A stretch of DNA of 64,000 nucleotides from Natrinema amylolyticus_A (lineage in GTDB: Archaea > Halobacteriota > Halobacteria > Halobacteriales > Natrialbaceae). Each line of letters begins with the position of its first letter. The first letter of the stretch is position 1. The DNA lies in NCBI RefSeq assembly GCF_042678045.1, contig NZ_JBHUDI010000005.1, positions 310,001 to 374,000 on the forward strand, written 5' to 3'. Positions 60,409 through 64,000 of this stretch are shown in pieces. The notes below the pieces were generated by a model. That model saw nothing but the letters and a program-made list of their open reading frames with translations. It did not search any database and was not told where the DNA came from. The position numbers and the translations under genes are program-made.

Positions 60409-61200
60409 ATGCCGGTATCAGACTCCGTCGACCGCGACTCCGGACGTGAGACCATCGGCGAGCGCGGCGACGAGCCGGCCGAGGGCCTGCCGATCAACGA
60501 GTTGTTCTACTCGTTGCAGGGCGAGGGCACGCTCGCCGGCGTTCCGTCCGTGTTCGTCCGCACGAGCGGCTGTAACCTCCGGTGTTGGTTCTGCGACTCC
60601 TATCACACCTCCTGGGAACCGACCCACGCCTGGCAGTCCCTCGAGGAGATCCTCGCCGAGATCGAGGCCTACGACGCCGATCACGTCGTCCTCACCGGCG
60701 GCGAACCCCTGCTTCACGACGATAGCGTCGCCTTGCTCGAGGCGCTCGCTGACCGTGGCTACCACACTACTGTCGAGACCAACGGGACGATTTACCGGGA
60801 CGCGCCGATCGACCTCGCCTCGATCAGCCCGAAACTCGCGAGCAGTACGCCGACGCCCGAACGCGATCCGCAAGGCGAGGGTGAGTGGGAAGAACGCCAC
60901 GAGGCAGACCGAATCGACCTCGACGTACTCGCCCGGCTCGTCGCTGACTACGACTGTCAGCTCAAGTTCGTCGTGACCGACGCCGACGACATGCCGGAGA
61001 TCCTCGAGTTGCTCGCGGACCTGCGAGCGACCGCCGAGAGTCCGATCCGAGACGACGACGTGCTCCTGATGCCCGAGGGGGCGACTCGCGAGCGACTCGC
61101 CGAAACGCGCAGCAGGGTCGCCGACCTCGCGATGGAGTACGGCTTCCGGTACACGCCGCGGCTCCACGTCGATCTCTGGAACGACGCGCCCGAAACATAA
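60409..61200 (+). CDS. queE: 7-carboxy-7-deazaguanine synthase (radical SAM)
   Basis: A 263-residue radical SAM enzyme converting 6-carboxytetrahydropterin to CDG. It begins LPINELFYSLQGEGTLAG and has the iron-sulfur motif CNLRCWFC (CxxxCxxC) followed by VVLTGGEPLLHDD. The C-terminus is TPRLHVDLWND, as in QueE. The gene begins 1 nt after queD, indicating translational coupling. Functionally it needs QueD upstream and QueC downstream. Confidence 0.93.
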   Translation: MPVSDSVDRDSGRETIGERGDEPAEGLPINELFYSLQGEGTLAGVPSVFVRTSGCNLRCWFCDSYHTSWEPTHAWQSLEEILAEIEAYDADHVVLTGGEPLLHDDSVALLEALADRGYHTTVETNGTIYRDAPIDLASISPKLASSTPTPERDPQGEGEWEERHEADRIDLDVLARLVADYDCQLKFVVTDADDMPEILELLADLRATAESPIRDDDVLLMPEGATRERLAETRSRVADLAMEYGFRYTPRLHVDLWNDAPET

Positions 61201-61223
61201 TTTATCCGTTATTCGACCTCACG

Positions 61224-61955
61224 ATGACTGACACCCCCAGCGACTCCGCAACCGACGAATCGACCACTGACCGCGCCGTCGTCCTCCTCTCTGGCGGAAT
61301 GGACAGCGCCACTGCCGCCTACGAGGCTCGCGAGCGGGGCTACGAGATCTTCGCCCTCCACACCTCCTACGGCCAGCGCACCGAGGATCGCGAACTCGAG
61401 TGTGCCCGCCGGCTCGCTGACGAGCTCGACGCGGCCGACTTCCTGCGGATCGAGACCGGACACCTCGCGGCGATCGGGGCCTCGAGTCTCACCGACGACG
61501 AGCTCGCCGTCGAAGACGCCGACTTAGAGAGCGACGAGATTCCCTCGTCGTACGTTCCCTTCCGGAACGCGAACCTGCTGGCGATGGCGGTCTCCTACGC
61601 GGAGGCCAACGATTGCGACGCGGTGTTCATGGGTGCCCACAGCGAGGACTTCTCGGGGTATCCCGACTGCCGGCCCGAGTTCTTCGAGGCCTTCGAACGG
61701 GTTGTCGATGTCGGCACGAAACCCGAGACCGAGATCGCGATCGAAGTGCCGTTCGTCGAGGCCTCGAAGACCGACATCGCCGCACGCGGCGTCGAACTCG
61801 ACGTTCCGTACGAACACACCTGGAGTTGTTACCGGGAGAACGAACCCGCCTGCGGGACCTGCGACGCCTGTGCGTTCCGGCTCCAGGCGTTCCAGAATAT
61901 CGGCGTTCGCGATCCGATCGAGTACGCCGAACGGCCGGCGTACGGCGACGCGTAG
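61224..61955 (+). CDS. queC: 7-cyano-7-deazaguanine synthase
   Basis: A 243-residue ATP-dependent enzyme making preQ0. The PP-loop SGGMDSATAAYEA is at the start (residues 21-33). The C-terminal zinc site is CYRENEPACGTCDACAFR. Middle blocks include YVPFRNANLLAMA and MGAHSEDFSGYPDCRPEFFEAF, as in family members. PreQ0 is then inserted into tRNA by ArcTGT (not in this window) and changed to archaeosine. It lies 23 bp after queE. Confidence 0.93.
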   Translation: MTDTPSDSATDESTTDRAVVLLSGGMDSATAAYEARERGYEIFALHTSYGQRTEDRELECARRLADELDAADFLRIETGHLAAIGASSLTDDELAVEDADLESDEIPSSYVPFRNANLLAMAVSYAEANDCDAVFMGAHSEDFSGYPDCRPEFFEAFERVVDVGTKPETEIAIEVPFVEASKTDIAARGVELDVPYEHTWSCYRENEPACGTCDACAFRLQAFQNIGVRDPIEYAERPAYGDA

Positions 61956-62223
61956 TGCTCGCGGATACCGGTCGAAAAACGGTAGCGGTGGTCCGTTACC
62001 GGGTGCCCCTAAAAGGCCACGCGAAACGGTGCTCAGATCCTCGTTCGTGCTTGGTCCCTCTCCGTTCCTCGAGGACGCGTGGCCAGTATCATCGGTGCTT
62101 GACACACGAGACAGCCTGCCGATCACCGGACTTGCTATCGCCCAGCGACAGGCCCCACTCCACGCTCCGCTGCGATAAGAACTATGCTTGGTAGTCCCAC
62201 GTATTTATGTTCTGCGCCGGGGA

Positions 62224-63447
62224 TCACCACGCCGCCTCGAGCACGCGCTCGATCTCCGCGACGGTCGGATCCAGTCCCGGCGGCGCGTTCGCCATGAAGC
62301 TGTCCGCCAGGATCGCCTCCGCGACGGCAGTGAACGCGTCGGGTTCGGGACCGTCGACGTCGCGCAGCCGTGTCGGGAGCTCGAGCGCGTCCCGGACCTC
62401 GGTGACCGCCTCGACGACTGCAGCGGCCTGGTCCGCGGCGTCGCCGACGCCGAGTGCGTCGGCGAGCAACCCCACGCGAGCGTCGACATCCGGCTGCTCG
62501 AATAGATACTCGAGGACGTGGGGGACGACGACGGCGTGGGCGGCCCCTTGCTGGACGTCGTCCGTTCGCGTCAGCCCGTGGCCGAAGGCGTGAACGATCG
62601 AGAGCGTCGTCTCGCCGGGGCGCGAGATGCCGTACTGGACGAGGACGGTTCCCTCGAGGATCGTCTCGAACGTGTCGAGATCGCGATTTCCGTTGCCGAA
62701 CGCCTCGAGCCCGTCGACGAGTTTTTCGAGACCGTGGCGGGCAGTCGCGTCGGTCACCGGCGTCGCGTTGTTCGCGTAGAGCGTCTCGATCCCTTTGTCG
62801 AAACCGTTCATCGCCGACCCCGCGAGCACCGAGTCGGGTGTGGTCGCGATCAGTTCAGGATCGTAGAACACGGCTGCTGGCATCAATCTCGGATCGCCGA
62901 CGCCACCGCCGACCTCCTCGTCGACCGGCAACGTTGCGGGCGCGGCGGTGATGCCGGCGCCCGTCGAGAGATCGGCGCCGGCCAGGGTTGTCGGGATCGC
63001 CACGATCGGGACCAATCCGTCAGCGGGGACGGCGATCGTTCTTGTTTCGGCGAACGCGGCGGCGACGTCATCGACCGATCGGTCGCTCGCCGCGAGGGTA
63101 CTGACGACTTTCGCGACGTCGAGACTGCTGCCGCCGCCGAGGCTGACGATGACGTCGGCGTCGACCTCCCGCAGCCGCTCGCGACCCTCGAGTGCCGTCG
63201 CCAGCCGCTTTTTTGGCGTCGTCTCGTCGAAGACACCCGCCAATCGATCCCCCAGGCCTGTCCTGACCGGATCGATCACTGCCGGTGTGCTGCCGACGGT
63301 CGAGCCACAGACGAGCAGCGCACGCTCGAGCCCCCGTCGCTCGAGGTCGGCTGCGAGGTCGTCGACACAGCCTGCGCCGAAGCTGATCGTCGCGGGATCG
63401 TAGTCGAATCGGAACGCGGGGTCGCGATCGCTCGAGTCGGATGGCAT
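62224..63447 (-). CDS. Iron-type alcohol dehydrogenase family protein
   Basis: A 407-residue group III dehydrogenase. The NAD-binding loop is VIVSLGGGSSLDVAKVVSTLA. Metal ligands are Asp of SAMNGFDKGIETLYA, and His residues of SIVHAFGHGLTRTDDVQQGAAHAVVVPH. The family reduces aldehydes or oxidises alcohols; glycerol-type substrates are also known. The ATG at 63447 precedes a normal start. Substrate is not determined. Confidence 0.88.
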   Translation of the reverse strand: MPSDSSDRDPAFRFDYDPATISFGAGCVDDLAADLERRGLERALLVCGSTVGSTPAVIDPVRTGLGDRLAGVFDETTPKKRLATALEGRERLREVDADVIVSLGGGSSLDVAKVVSTLAASDRSVDDVAAAFAETRTIAVPADGLVPIVAIPTTLAGADLSTGAGITAAPATLPVDEEVGGGVGDPRLMPAAVFYDPELIATTPDSVLAGSAMNGFDKGIETLYANNATPVTDATARHGLEKLVDGLEAFGNGNRDLDTFETILEGTVLVQYGISRPGETTLSIVHAFGHGLTRTDDVQQGAAHAVVVPHVLEYLFEQPDVDARVGLLADALGVGDAADQAAAVVEAVTEVRDALELPTRLRDVDGPEPDAFTAVAEAILADSFMANAPPGLDPTVAEIERVLEAAW

Positions 63448-63525
63448 GCACGCTCGTACGCGCCGATCGGTGTTAAAGTCGCGAGCAGCGGCGACGCTCT
63501 CGGTTGGCTGAAAAACGGCTGGCCG

Positions 63526-63693
63526 CTACCCGTCGTCTTCGTATTCGCGAAGCACCGTCGACACGGTATTCGACACGTTCTCGAGCGCGACGGCGTTCGT
63601 CTTCCGGAGCTCTCCCTGCTGGCGGGCCGCCTCGAGGTGGCGAAGCGCCGCACGAAGGTGCTCGCGGGTCTCGGTGTCGGTCGTGTCGTTCAT
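63526..63693 (-). CDS. Small helical protein (55 aa)
   Basis: A short protein MNDTTDTETREHLRAALRHLEAARQQGELRKTNAVALENVSNTVSTVLREYEDDG, made almost entirely of two amphipathic helices. The strong helix pattern and acidic ends suggest a real gene, typical for haloarchaea, probably a helical hairpin that dimerises. Family and role are unknown. Confidence 0.6.
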   Translation of the reverse strand: MNDTTDTETREHLRAALRHLEAARQQGELRKTNAVALENVSNTVSTVLREYEDDG

Positions 63694-63749
63694 GATGAGT
63701 CGAGGGTGCGGTCGTAACCGACACGAGCGGTTAAACTCGTCGGTGGTGG

Positions 63750-64000
63750 TTACTCGAGTGCGTCGCGAACTGCTGCCTTGCGTTCGGCGAAGGTCGCGTC
63801 GTCGAGGACGGGTGTGGCCGCTTCAGGGTCAATCTGGACCGCCTCAGCCAAGTCGATCCAGGCCCGACAGCCCCGGTAGCTGCCGCGTTCCTCGATCAGC
63901 CGCGGTGACTCGAGCGTCGAGACACGGAGCAACAGCACCCGGAGCTCGTCGTCCGGATCGAACTTGTCACGCAGCCCGTCGGGCGTGTAGACGTAGTGGC
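63750..64000 (-). CDS. C-terminal part of a possible DUF1802 protein (start beyond right edge)
   Basis: The last 82 codons of a gene running in from the right edge: GHYVYTPDGLRDKFDPDDELRVLLLRV...GSYRGCRAWIDLAEAVQIDPEAATPVLDDATFAERKAAVRDALE. The YRGCRAWIDL segment recalls the C-terminus of DUF1802 proteins, but the match is from memory. It is partial, so no function can be assigned. Confidence 0.55.
   Translation of the reverse strand, partial: HYVYTPDGLRDKFDPDDELRVLLLRVSTLESPRLIEERGSYRGCRAWIDLAEAVQIDPEAATPVLDDATFAERKAAVRDALE

Overview
The window is a 64 kb piece of a haloarchaeal chromosome. It is GC-rich with acidic proteins, it has Tat-type secretion signals and halocyanin, and many genes start within a few bases of the expected transcription start, about 25-30 bp downstream of a TATA-like box. 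The gene set (Orc1/Cdc6, ThiR/Thi4, archaeosine precursor genes, HalOD1, many haloarchaea-only small proteins) fits Halobacteria. A Natrialbales-like genome is my guess, not something the sequence proves. No rRNA, complete tRNA, CRISPR array or insertion sequence was recognised.

Layout. 1-5.3 kb: a HEAT-repeat protein cut by the left edge, and DNA topoisomerase I. 5.6-11 kb: a thiamine locus with Thi4 under a palindromic operator, its likely repressor ThiR 2 kb away, and an uncharacterised partner gene, followed by DUF420 and HalOD1 proteins. 11-27 kb: bacterial-like LeuRS, an SDR enzyme, an SLC13 transporter, halocyanin, a CtaA-CtaB fusion for heme O/A, a DUF3267 zinc protein, PadR, acyl-CoA dehydrogenase, acyl-CoA ligase and squalene/phytoene synthase. 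28-39 kb: a central-carbon cluster with FBP aldolase, FBPase, PEP synthase, an ADP-dependent sugar kinase, a tandem Usp protein, a TreT-like glycosyltransferase, GapI, PGK and a sugar-1-phosphate nucleotidyltransferase. Together these suggest linked glycolysis, gluconeogenesis and trehalose synthesis.

39-46 kb: a Tat-exported trypsin-like protease, then a replication origin. An orc1/cdc6 gene reads leftward, and an AT-rich element is flanked by origin recognition boxes whose G-runs point outward. Glutamate dehydrogenase reads rightward from the far side. 46-59 kb: mixed housekeeping and conserved unknown genes (RIO/Bud32-like kinase, aldehyde dehydrogenase, GlmU-like enzyme, nitrilase, AbrB-PhoU regulator, ATP-NAD kinase family, CinA/MoaB-like protein). 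59-64 kb: a queD-queE-queC operon for preQ0/archaeosine behind an 18-bp operator, an iron-type alcohol dehydrogenase, and a gene cut by the right edge.

The most unusual signal is a dispersed intergenic repeat of about 56-85 bp, with eight clear copies and a few decayed ones. Its near-palindromic ends read TGATACGG...CCGTAT and its centre can fold into a hairpin. Every clear copy lies at the 3' side of a gene, and in five of the eight the TGA at the element's edge is the stop codon of the preceding gene. It looks like a 3'-end element (terminator, RNA-processing signal or MITE-like sequence) that I cannot assign to a named family.
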